Shown: piece by piece, positions 7,651 to 15,101 of the stretch
How positions within the stretch are numbered: the first letter of the stretch is position 1
Layout of the letters: each line of letters begins with the position of its first letter
From: Bacteroidota bacterium
Lineage (GTDB): Bacteria; Bacteroidota; Bacteroidia; Flavobacteriales; Flavobacteriaceae
DNA: 19,113 bases
Assembly (NCBI GenBank): GCA_024278565.1
Contig: JAJRSY010000080.1
Span: 1 to 19,113 of the forward strand
Direction: 5' to 3'
Program-made: the position numbers and the translations under genes
Notes under the pieces: generated by a model
What the model saw: only the letters and a program-made list of their open reading frames with translations
Databases searched by the model: none
What the model was told of the DNA's origin: nothing

Positions 7651-8625
7651 ATGAATTTATCAATAGTAATACCTTTACTTAACGAAGAAGAATCACTAAA
7701 AGAGCTTCATGATTGGATCGCAACTGTAATGCGATCCAATCATTTTTTATACGAGATTATTTTTATCGATGACGGTAGCACTGATAGCTCATGGCAGGTA
7801 ATCTCAAAATTGGCCAATGAAAACCCTTCGGTAAAGGGAATTCGTTTTCAACGCAACTTCGGAAAATCACAGGCCCTTCATGCCGGTTTCAAGGCAGCAA
7901 AAGGCGAAGTGGTCATTACCATGGATGCCGACCTGCAAGACAACCCCGAAGAAATCACCGACCTGTACAAGATGGTCAAAGATGATGGTTATGAACTTGT
8001 CTCGGGCTGGAAAAAGAAACGTTACGACTCCATTATTTTCAAGAATATGCCCTCAAAGCTCTTCAACTGGGCAGCACGTAAAACCTCAGGGGTGCGGTTG
8101 CATGATTTCAATTGTGGTATTAAAGCTTATAAGAACAAGGTGGTAAAAAACATTGATGTTCACGGCGATATGCACCGCTACATACCCGTTTTGGCAAAAA
8201 ATGCGGGATTCTCGAACATCGGTGAAAAAATAGTGCGGCACCAAGCACGTAAATACGGAAAAACAAAATTCGGAATGGAACGATTTATAAACGGCTTTCT
8301 AGACTTGATCACCATTTGGTTCGTATCAAAATTCGGTAAACAGCCCATGCACCTTTTTGGGGCATTGGGCGTATTAATGTTCGCTATCGGGTTTGGCTTT
8401 GCCATCTACTTGGGTATTGACAAGCTCTTCATCGACCCGTTCGGGCGATTGATTACCGATAGGCCCCAATTTTTTGTGGCTTTGACCTCAATGGTCATTG
8501 GCACCCAACTGTTCTTGGCAGGGTTTTTAGGCGAGATCATGATCCGCTCACGAAAGAACGAAACACGCTATACCGTTTCTGACAAAGTAAATCTAGCCGA
8601 GGAAGAAGAGCAATATTCTTCGTAA
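7651..8625 (+). CDS. Membrane-anchored family 2 glycosyltransferase (DPM1/GtrB type)
   Basis: The 324-residue enzyme begins MNLSIVIPLLNEEES, the typical GT-A start. FIDDGSTD (Asp40-Asp41) binds the nucleotide sugar, and MDADLQDNPEE (D92xD94) is the metal-binding DXD motif. HDFNCGIKAY and KYGKTKFG are conserved in the polyprenyl-phosphate glycosyltransferase group. Two C-terminal membrane segments (about 233-256 and 273-297) anchor it in the inner membrane. Such enzymes usually move a sugar from a nucleotide donor to undecaprenyl phosphate for later use in envelope glycans; the sugar here is unknown. It sits between DUF4199 and a phosphohexomutase that could feed sugar-nucleotide synthesis. 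Confidence 0.9.
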   Translation: MNLSIVIPLLNEEESLKELHDWIATVMRSNHFLYEIIFIDDGSTDSSWQVISKLANENPSVKGIRFQRNFGKSQALHAGFKAAKGEVVITMDADLQDNPEEITDLYKMVKDDGYELVSGWKKKRYDSIIFKNMPSKLFNWAARKTSGVRLHDFNCGIKAYKNKVVKNIDVHGDMHRYIPVLAKNAGFSNIGEKIVRHQARKYGKTKFGMERFINGFLDLITIWFVSKFGKQPMHLFGALGVLMFAIGFGFAIYLGIDKLFIDPFGRLITDRPQFFVALTSMVIGTQLFLAGFLGEIMIRSRKNETRYTVSDKVNLAEEEEQYSS

Positions 8626-8658
8626 ATTCACACTCTTATAAGCATACTGTTTATTTCT

Positions 8659-10368
8659 ATGGATACCATACTCGAAACCGCAAAAAGCTGGTTGACCGAT
8701 TTTTTTGACGCAGCTACAAAAAAAGAAGTCCAAGAACTGATCGATACCGATACCGAAGAGCTAAAAGACCGTTTTTATAAGCACATAGAATTCGGCACTG
8801 GCGGTATGCGGGGCATGATGGGCGCAGGCACCAATAGGGTCAATAAATACACCCTGGGCAAAAGCACCCAGGGTTTGAGCAACTACTTAAAGAAAGTGTA
8901 TGCGGGCAAGGCCATTAAGGTGGTCATCGCCTATGACTGCCGCCATAACAGTGACACCTTGGCCCGAACGGTTGCCGAAGTGTTCTCGGCAAACGGCATC
9001 AAAGTATACCTGTTCTCAGAATTGCGAACCACGCCCGAACTCTCTTTTGCAGTACGCCATTTAAACTGTCATGCGGGCATCGTTTTAACCGCATCGCATA
9101 ACCCACCCGAATATAATGGGTACAAGGTATATTGGACAGATGGTGGGCAAATAGTGAGCCCAGAGGATGCTGCGATTGTATCTGAAATCAATTCACTTGC
9201 CTGTGAAGATATTCATTTTAAAGCTGACAATAGTTTGATAGAATTGATAGATAAGGAAGTAGACGAAGCCTTTATCAATGCCGCTGTAAAGAACGGGAAT
9301 TTTTATGCAGATGGAAAGGATGATTTCAAAATTGTGTTTACATCCCTCCACGGAACTTCGATTACGGCCATACCGGAAGTGTTGAAACGTGCAGGGTACA
9401 ACAATGTGACCATCATCGAAGAACAGGCAAAACCCGATGGTGATTTTCCCACGGTGGTTTCACCAAACCCCGAAGAACCAGAGGCCTTGTCGATCGCTAT
9501 TAAAAAAGCAGTCGAAATAGGTGCCGATATGGTGGTGGGCACCGATCCTGACAGTGACCGATTGGGTATAGCAGTTCGTAACCTAGAAGGTGAAATGGAA
9601 ATTCTCAACGGCAACCAGACCATGTTACTAATGACTAAATTTTTATTAGAACAACGTAAGGCAAGTGGTATGCAGGGCAATGAATATATTGCCTCTACTA
9701 TTGTCTCGACACCAATGATGCGGCCTTTGGCAAAAGCATACGGCGTTGAGTTCAAGATTTCACTGACTGGTTTTAAGTGGATTGCAAAAATGATAAAAGA
9801 CTTTCCTGACCAACACTTCGTTGGTGGTGGTGAAGAAAGTTTTGGCTATATGGTGGGTGACTTTGTACGCGATAAAGATGCTGTCACCTCTACCCTACTG
9901 GCCTGCGAAATCGCCGCTCAGGCAAAAGCGAACGGAAGCTCATTTTATAAAGATCTTATCGATTGCTATGTCGATTACGGATTTTACAAAGAAAAACTGA
10001 TCTCGATCACCAAAAAAGGCATGAGCGGGGCCGAAGAGATAAAACAAATGCTGAACGATTTTAAGGAAAATCCCGTAGCATCAATAGCAGGATCTAAGGT
10101 TAAATGGATAGAGGATTACAATACCTCAATCGCCAAAAACGTTTTGACAGGCGAAGAAAAAACCATTGACATTCCAAAATCAAACGTTTTGATCTACGAG
10201 ACCGAAGATGGCACCCGTATTGCCGCCAGACCAAGTGGTACAGAACCCAAGGTCAAGTTTTACATTACCACAAACGCCAAATTAGACACTGCCGCAAACT
10301 ACAAAACCGTAAACGCAGCACTCAATGCCAAAATCGACCTTATAGTGAACGAACTCAAATTGGATTGA
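8659..10368 (+). CDS. Phosphoglucomutase/phosphomannomutase family phosphohexomutase
   Basis: The 569-residue protein carries all four alpha-D-phosphohexomutase signatures. TASHNPPEYNGYK holds the phosphoserine Ser146. GTDPDSDR provides the metal-binding aspartates D296, D298 and D300. GGGEESFGY (389-397) is the sugar-binding loop. RPSGTEPK (524-531) is the phosphate-binding loop of the C-terminal domain. The family converts hexose 1-phosphates and 6-phosphates through a bisphosphate intermediate in the cytosol. The length and the GTGGMRG start region fit the long PgcA-like subgroup active on glucose phosphate; mannose or pentose substrates cannot be excluded. It follows the glycosyltransferase by 33 bases, and its TGA overlaps the ATG of the ABC exporter. 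Confidence 0.92.
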   Translation: MDTILETAKSWLTDFFDAATKKEVQELIDTDTEELKDRFYKHIEFGTGGMRGMMGAGTNRVNKYTLGKSTQGLSNYLKKVYAGKAIKVVIAYDCRHNSDTLARTVAEVFSANGIKVYLFSELRTTPELSFAVRHLNCHAGIVLTASHNPPEYNGYKVYWTDGGQIVSPEDAAIVSEINSLACEDIHFKADNSLIELIDKEVDEAFINAAVKNGNFYADGKDDFKIVFTSLHGTSITAIPEVLKRAGYNNVTIIEEQAKPDGDFPTVVSPNPEEPEALSIAIKKAVEIGADMVVGTDPDSDRLGIAVRNLEGEMEILNGNQTMLLMTKFLLEQRKASGMQGNEYIASTIVSTPMMRPLAKAYGVEFKISLTGFKWIAKMIKDFPDQHFVGGGEESFGYMVGDFVRDKDAVTSTLLACEIAAQAKANGSSFYKDLIDCYVDYGFYKEKLISITKKGMSGAEEIKQMLNDFKENPVASIAGSKVKWIEDYNTSIAKNVLTGEEKTIDIPKSNVLIYETEDGTRIAARPSGTEPKVKFYITTNAKLDTAANYKTVNAALNAKIDLIVNELKLD

Positions 10369-12191
10369 TGGAATATTTTAAAAAAATTATCCGTTTTGCC
10401 AAGCCGTACCGGACCTACGGTTATCTCAATATTTTTTTCAATATCCTCTACGCACTCTTTAGCGCCTTATCATTTGCGGCCTTGATCCCCATGTTGAACG
10501 AACTTTTCGACCAGGCGAAGCCACGAACGACCCCACCCGTTTTTGAGGGTTTGGGCAAGGCCAAAGATTATTTCATGGAGTATATGAACTATCAGGTCAC
10601 CCAGTATTCCGACGGTGACAAAATGAAAGGCCTGATACTGGTCATCGGGCTTGTTTTGGTGCTGTTCTTGTTCAAGAACATTTTCAACTACCTCGCCATG
10701 TACTTCATTACCTTTCTTAGAAACGGGGTCTTGAAGGATATTCGGAATAAGATGTACAAAAAAATCACCGACCTTCCCATTTCCTATTACTCGGAAAAAA
10801 GAAAAGGAGACGTGATCGCACGTATCACCTCAGACGTATTGGAAATACAGCATTCGTTCTTATCGGTACTCGAACTGATCGTACGTGAACCTTTGACCAT
10901 TCTGTTCACCATTATCGTCATGTTCTTGATCAGCGATAAGCTAACACTGTTTGTTTTTATCTTTATTCCCATTGCTGGTTCCATAATTTCATGGATCGGT
11001 AAATCATTGAAAAAACACTCTGACGACGTTCAAAGAGAGCAAGGACAATTCTTGTCGACCGTTGAGGAGACCTTGGGCGGACTACGGGTAATAAAAGCCT
11101 TTAATTCAGAATCAAGGTTCTATAAGACCTTTTCAGATTCAACCAAACGATTTTTCGATTTTTCAAATACACTTTTAAACCGCCAGAACCTGGCATCGCC
11201 CACAGGTGAGTTTTTGGGTATTCTGGTCATTGGCGTTCTGCTCTGGTTTGGGGGCAAAATGGTCTTAATTGATAAAACACTCGATGCCGCCTCTTTTATC
11301 GCTTATATGGGCTTGGCGTACAATATTCTCACCCCTGCAAAGGCAATAAGTAAAGCATCTTACGGAGTCAAAAAGGGAAATGCAGCAGCAGAACGGGTGC
11401 TCGAGATTCTCGAGACCGAAAACCCTATTGCTGAAATTGACAATGCCATTGATAAGACTACATTTGAATCAGAGATAACACTCAAGAACATTTCCTTTAA
11501 ATATGCAGATGAGTTTGTTCTGAAGAACTTTGACCTCACGGTCAAAAAAGGAAAAACAGTCGCCTTGGTCGGTCAATCGGGAAGTGGAAAAAGCACCATC
11601 GCCAACCTCGTGACCCGCTTTTACGACGTAAACGAGGGCGAAATACTGATCGACGGAACGAACATTAAAAGCTTTACCAAAAAATCGCTCAGAAACCTGA
11701 TGGGTCTGGTCACCCAAGATTCGATCTTGTTCAATGAAACCGTGGGCAACAATATAAGTCTGGGCAAAGAGAACGCCACCGATGAAGAAATCATTGAAGC
11801 GGCCAAAATAGCCAATGCCCATGAATTTATTTGTGAACTGCCCAACGGGTATGACACCAATATAGGCGATAGTGGTAACAAATTAAGTGGTGGGCAAAAA
11901 CAGCGATTGTCAATTGCCAGGGCTGTTTTAAAGAACCCTCCAATAATGATTTTGGATGAAGCCACATCGGCATTGGATACCGAAAGCGAACGTTTGGTGC
12001 AAGATGCCCTTGAAAAAATGATGCGCAACAGAACCTCAATTGTAATCGCACATCGGTTATCAACCATACAAAAGGCTGACAACATTGTAGTGCTTCAAAA
12101 AGGAGAGATTGTAGAGCAAGGCTCACATACCGAACTTCTTGCCGCTAACGGCGTTTACAAAAAATTGGTTGCTATGCAGTCTTTGGGATAG
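10368..12191 (+). CDS. MsbA-like ABC exporter (fused permease and ATPase)
   Basis: The 607-residue protein is a half-transporter that should work as a homodimer in the inner membrane. An N-terminal six-helix ABC type 1 exporter domain (about residues 15-330) is followed by an ATPase domain. In that domain are Walker A GQSGSGKST (402-410), the LSGGQ signature (506-510), Walker B IMILDEATSALD (from 526) and the switch His562 in IAHRLS. The architecture is that of lipid or drug exporters such as MsbA; the substrate is not readable. The frame is open three bases earlier at a TTG; I prefer the ATG at 10368, which overlaps the mutase stop as TGATG and implies translational coupling. The N-terminal domain has a long loop (about 45-85) between the first two helices. 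Confidence 0.93.
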   Translation: MEYFKKIIRFAKPYRTYGYLNIFFNILYALFSALSFAALIPMLNELFDQAKPRTTPPVFEGLGKAKDYFMEYMNYQVTQYSDGDKMKGLILVIGLVLVLFLFKNIFNYLAMYFITFLRNGVLKDIRNKMYKKITDLPISYYSEKRKGDVIARITSDVLEIQHSFLSVLELIVREPLTILFTIIVMFLISDKLTLFVFIFIPIAGSIISWIGKSLKKHSDDVQREQGQFLSTVEETLGGLRVIKAFNSESRFYKTFSDSTKRFFDFSNTLLNRQNLASPTGEFLGILVIGVLLWFGGKMVLIDKTLDAASFIAYMGLAYNILTPAKAISKASYGVKKGNAAAERVLEILETENPIAEIDNAIDKTTFESEITLKNISFKYADEFVLKNFDLTVKKGKTVALVGQSGSGKSTIANLVTRFYDVNEGEILIDGTNIKSFTKKSLRNLMGLVTQDSILFNETVGNNISLGKENATDEEIIEAAKIANAHEFICELPNGYDTNIGDSGNKLSGGQKQRLSIARAVLKNPPIMILDEATSALDTESERLVQDALEKMMRNRTSIVIAHRLSTIQKADNIVVLQKGEIVEQGSHTELLAANGVYKKLVAMQSLG

Positions 12192-12201
12192 CGGTTGAAT
12201 T

Positions 12202-12234
12202 GGTTTAGGAGTTTCAAGTTTAGAAGTTTAGCTC
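12202..12234. repeat. Dispersed TTTAGGAGTTT/TTTAGAAGTTT repeat copy
   Basis: GGTTTAGGAGTTT, four bases, then TTTAGAAGTTTAG form a short tandem of the repeat family also seen at 3935-3967. The word GGTTTAGGAGTTT is identical at the two sites. It begins 11 bases after the exporter stop codon and directly abuts the MITE-like element. Confidence 0.6.
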
Positions 12235-12238
12235 CTAA

Positions 12239-12397
12239 GGGTTTGTTACAAAATAACCTATACATTTTGACTTGTTCTTTTGTCTTTATTTGTCGTTAAA
12301 AAATATAACCGTAACTAAGGCTATGCTTAGATTTTTTGTCTAAAATAAAAACAAAATTTCTGCGTCAACTCTGTACACTTTATTTTGTAACAAGCCC
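12239..12397. mobile_element. 159-bp MITE-like element with terminal inverted repeats
   Basis: The left end GGGTTTGTTACAAAATA (12239-12255) is the inverse of the right end TATTTTGTAACAAGCCC (12381-12397) at 16 of 17 positions. The flanking triplets are both TAA (12236-12238 and 12398-12400), as expected for a target-site duplication. No ORF lies inside. The size, matched ends and flanking duplication fit a miniature non-autonomous element. The TNA-type duplication with GG-starting ends would suit IS5-like elements, but I cannot name the parent. No transposase gene is in the window. Confidence 0.65.
12315..12337 (+). terminator. Weak hairpin plus T-run after the ABC exporter
   Basis: CTAAG (12315-12319) pairs with CTTAG (12326-12330) around a six-base loop, and ATTTTTTG follows. 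It lies inside the MITE-like element, which may thus supply the terminator of the exporter operon. The stem is short, so confidence is limited. Confidence 0.4.
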
Positions 12398-12411
12398 TAA
12401 GACACCTCAAA

Positions 12412-12482
12412 GACCTGCAAGGTTGACCTATCAAGGTTGACCCGCAAGGTTGACCTGCAAGGTTTACAAAACCTTGTAGGTC
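12412..12482. repeat. GACCTGCAAGGTT repeat: four direct copies and one inverted
   Basis: Direct units lie at 12412-12424, 12425-12438, 12439-12451 and 12452-12464, with one or two changes among them. They are followed by the inverted unit AACCTTGTAGGTC (12470-12482). The fourth and inverted units form a 13-bp stem with one mismatch and a five-base loop. Palindromic copies of this kind are known to me as frequent intergenic elements in Bacteroidetes. Confidence 0.75.
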
Positions 12483-12509
12483 TGAAAATTTGTGATATGA
12501 TTCTAGTTT

Positions 12510-12556
12510 TTGAGGTTTCCCCTCAACGCAACAATTTTTTCTCTGCGAAACCTCAA
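12510..12556. repeat. 10-bp inverted repeat downstream of the pseudogene
   Basis: TTGAGGTTTC (12510-12519) and GAAACCTCAA (12547-12556) are perfect inverted copies separated by 27 bases. The second arm overlaps the out-of-frame remnant of the pseudogene's C-terminus. There is no clear T-run, so a terminator is not claimed. Confidence 0.5.
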
Positions 12557-12566
12557 TTTCGCAATT

Positions 12567-13501
12567 CTATTGCTTCCAGTTGCTTCCCATATCTTTTGAA
12601 TAGGAAATTCCGGTAAGCCCAATGGCAAAGATTTCATTTCCATTCGAACCGGGTACGAACTGCACACAACTTTTATAGGCTGGATCTTGGCCATCGGCAA
12701 TCAGCTTCCATATTTTACCACCATCCATAGTAATCGCCTTATTGGACCTATTGTTTTCAGGATCGGTATAATCACCGCCAATGGCAACACCCAGTTTGTC
12801 ATCATAAAAATCAATGGAATAAATACCTTCTGTATCCTTTTTATTGGTGATGGGTGTTTGGATTGCTTGCCATGTTATGCCCTTATCCCCAGAAAACAAA
12901 ATCCGACCACTGGTAGTAGCAATCCACACCTTGTCACCTACCGTGGTGATATTGGTATTGCTTGCGGCAAAAGCACCTTCCCCTTCAATTCCTTCTGGCA
13001 GGTCTTTACAGTTTAGTTTATTCCATGTGGCACCGCATTCCTAGTAATAATGATTGACAGGCAACCATGCATATTATCACCCACGGCAATGCCTTCTTTA
13101 TCGCTCCAAAAGGTCATTACATCATAGAAAACATCATCACCTTCTTCTTTATAGACCAGTTCCATTCTTCCCTGTTCCCCTGTTTTGTACAATAGGGCGG
13201 GGTTGCCGACCGAAAGCATAAAAAAATCGGTCGCCGTATGTGCGATAGCCCTAAATTCAGGTATACCTGTATGGTACTTTTCCACATTGGCCAGCACCCT
13301 TCCGGTTTCAAGACCAATGGTTCCGAAAACACCTTTATTGGCAGCAAAGGCAAGGCTGTTTGGCATGATTTCAATGGCCCGTACACTCAGGGAATCTTCA
13401 TAAACGGTTTCAATTACTACGGTCACTATCGGCTTTGATTTATTCTTTTTTCCACAGGATAAAATAATAAAACCAAACACCAAAAACGAAAGTTGTCTCA
13501 T
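12567..13501 (-). pseudogene. Frameshifted YCF48-like beta-propeller lipoprotein gene
   Basis: The reading starts at 13501 with a lipoprotein signal (MRQLSFLVFGFIILSC-GKK, lipid-bearing Cys16). It continues in one frame to ITRN near 13037, then runs into a stop at 13013. The homologous reading goes on in another frame from about 13034 (G-ATWNKLNCKDLPEG...) through WIATTSGRILFSGDKGITW to a stop at 12567. Restoring one C on the plus strand near 13036 joins the two parts as TRNGGATW. Repeated GG-x-TW and DKGITW motifs fit YCF48/BNR-type propellers, often annotated as photosystem-assembly-factor-like or oxidoreductase. A second lesion lies at the C-terminus: after GSNWKQ the frame stops, while TGSNRIAKLRF, which resembles the normal family end, is read out of frame at 12577-12548. 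Function is unknown; both lesions argue for a decayed gene. Confidence 0.75.
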
Positions 13502-13545
13502 ACTATAAAAGTACTCAAAAAGAAAGGGAATCGATTGTAAAACAA

Positions 13546-13553
13546 TACCTTTG
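13546..13553 (+). promoter_or_regulatory. Putative promoter -7 box of the RsmB-like gene
   Basis: TACCTTTG matches TAnnTTTG exactly and ends 18 bases before the ATG at 13572, in the divergent gap between the pseudogene and the methyltransferase. No -33 box with the right spacing was found. Confidence 0.45.
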
Positions 13554-13571
13554 CTGCCTTAATTTTCGAGA

Positions 13572-14783
13572 ATGAAACTACACAGAAACCTAGTATTCGC
13601 AGTTATCGATGCGTTGAACCATATTTTCAACGAGGGCGAATACGCTGATAAGGTAGTGCAGAAAACGTTAAGACTAGACAAGCGCTGGGGCTCTCGTGAC
13701 CGCGGTTTTATCGCAGAGACCATTTATGAAATGGTGCGTTATAAAAGGCTCTATACTGAAATTGCCGAGGTGAAGGCTCCGTTCAGCAGGCCTGATTTAT
13801 TTAGAACATGGGCGGTTTGGGCCGTTCTCAAGGGAATTAGTTTGCCAGACTGGAAACAATTGGAACCCACACCTGAGCGCCGTATCAAAGGTAAGTTCGA
13901 TGAGCTCTCGAAAATCAGAAAGTTCAAAGAATCGGTACCTGACTGGATCGATGAAATTTGTTTGAAAGCATTGGGCGATAAATTATGGACGCAAGAAATC
14001 GCCGCCCTGAATAAAAAAGCAGAGGTCATTCTTAGAACCAATACCTTAAAAACCACCAAAGAAAAACTTCAAAAAGCCCTTTTGAACGAGGGTATCGTTA
14101 CCGAACCCATTAAGGGTTATGCTTCGGCACTTCGGTTGCCCGAGCGCGCCAATGTTTTTATGACCGACTCTTTTAAAAACGGATTTTTTGAGGTGCAGGA
14201 TGCCTCTTCACAACTGGTAGCGGAATTTTTGGATGTAAAACCCGGCCAACGTGTCGTGGATACCTGCGCAGGTGCGGGTGGAAAATCACTGCATTTGGCG
14301 GCCTTGATGAAAAACAAGGGGCAATTGATCGCCTTGGATATTTACGGTAGTAAGCTAAAAGAATTGAAACGCAGGGCAAGAAGAAACGGGGCGCACAATA
14401 TTGAGCCAAGAGAAATCACCTCAACCAAGGTCTTTAAAAAACTGTACGGTAGCGCAGATCGTGTACTGATCGACGCCCCATGTACCGGCCTTGGGGTTCT
14501 CAGAAGAAACCCAGATACCAAATGGAAGCTACAACCCGATTTTCTGGAAAAAATCACCAAAACCCAACAAGAGATACTCCGTAGCTATAGTAAAATTGTA
14601 AAAGATGGTGGAAAAATGGTGTATGCCACCTGCTCTATTCTTCCGCAAGAAAACAATGATCAAGTCAACTCTTTTTTGGCCTCTGAAGAAGGTAAATCAT
14701 TTTCACTGACAAAAGAAAAGAAGATCTATGCCTCAAAAAGTGGTTTTGATGGTTTTTATATGGCCTTATTGGAGAAAAATTAA
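13572..14783 (+). CDS. RsmB/NOP-family RNA cytosine-C5 methyltransferase
   Basis: The 403-residue protein has an N-terminal helical NusB-like/RNA-binding part (about 1-140) and a class I SAM-dependent catalytic domain. Motif I is DTCAGAGGKS (230-239). The PC motif in DAPCTGLGVLRRNPDTKWK holds Cys304, and the TC motif in YATCSILPQEN holds the nucleophile Cys354, the two-cysteine arrangement of RNA m5C methyltransferases. RsmB itself makes m5C967 in 16S rRNA; paralogues modify other rRNA or tRNA sites, so I name only the family. It is divergent from the pseudogene and is followed by a repeat-rich gap. The gene is intact with a normal length. Confidence 0.9.
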   Translation: MKLHRNLVFAVIDALNHIFNEGEYADKVVQKTLRLDKRWGSRDRGFIAETIYEMVRYKRLYTEIAEVKAPFSRPDLFRTWAVWAVLKGISLPDWKQLEPTPERRIKGKFDELSKIRKFKESVPDWIDEICLKALGDKLWTQEIAALNKKAEVILRTNTLKTTKEKLQKALLNEGIVTEPIKGYASALRLPERANVFMTDSFKNGFFEVQDASSQLVAEFLDVKPGQRVVDTCAGAGGKSLHLAALMKNKGQLIALDIYGSKLKELKRRARRNGAHNIEPREITSTKVFKKLYGSADRVLIDAPCTGLGVLRRNPDTKWKLQPDFLEKITKTQQEILRSYSKIVKDGGKMVYATCSILPQENNDQVNSFLASEEGKSFSLTKEKKIYASKSGFDGFYMALLEKN

Positions 14784-14790
14784 CGTATGA

Positions 14791-14990
14791 CACCTCCCTC
14801 AGTCCCTCCTTATTAGGAGGGAAGTCCCGATTCTACCAGTCAAACACAGCTGACAAAAATTCAACACAACGATTTCCGCCACAACAGTTCCTCCTCTAAA
14901 AGGAGATTAAGGGGTATGTTATAAACAGGTTTTTTTTCTGGGTTTCACCCCCCCGAAGTCTCGGGACCTCCTTATTAAGAGGGAAGTTCT
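14791..14990. repeat. Three CCTCCTTATTAGGAGGG-type palindromic repeats
   Basis: The gap 14784-15101 has no gene. A copy at 14805-14825 and one at 14967-14987 match at 20 of 21 bases. An inverted, more divergent copy (CTCCT...AGGAG, 14891-14905, followed by TTAAGGGG) lies between them. The first forms a perfect 7-bp stem CCCTCCT-TATT-AGGAGGG (14804-14821) and may stop transcripts from the methyltransferase gene. The palindrome CCCGAAGTCTCGGG (14952-14965) is joined to the third copy. Confidence 0.7.
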
Positions 14991-15061
14991 CTCACAGAGC
15001 TATCAACAATCTACCTTTATAACTGTTAACTATTCTTCGAAAACCATAGGTCAAAAAAATG

Positions 15062-15069
15062 TAAATTTG
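15062..15069 (+). promoter_or_regulatory. Putative purL promoter -7 box
   Basis: TAAATTTG matches TAnnTTTG exactly and ends 32 bases before the purL ATG. No good -33 box is seen. No PurR-type or purine-riboswitch-like structure was recognised in the leader. Confidence 0.45.
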
Positions 15070-15101
15070 TGCTTTCATAATTTGAACAATCAAAAAGGCA
15101 C

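Noticed and set aside
9303..9755. 150-residue minus-strand ORF inside the phosphohexomutase gene
   Set aside because: It lies antisense to a gene with all family motifs and has no recognisable domain; the same holds for the other long antisense ORFs in purL and the exporter gene.
10365..10367. TTG as the start of the ABC exporter
   Set aside because: The next codon is an ATG that overlaps the upstream stop as TGATG, a usual coupled start.
12503..12700. A separate small gene at the 3' end of the pseudogene
   Set aside because: It is another frame of the same locus; only its NRIAKLRF part looks like protein, and that is best read as the displaced end of the YCF48-like gene.
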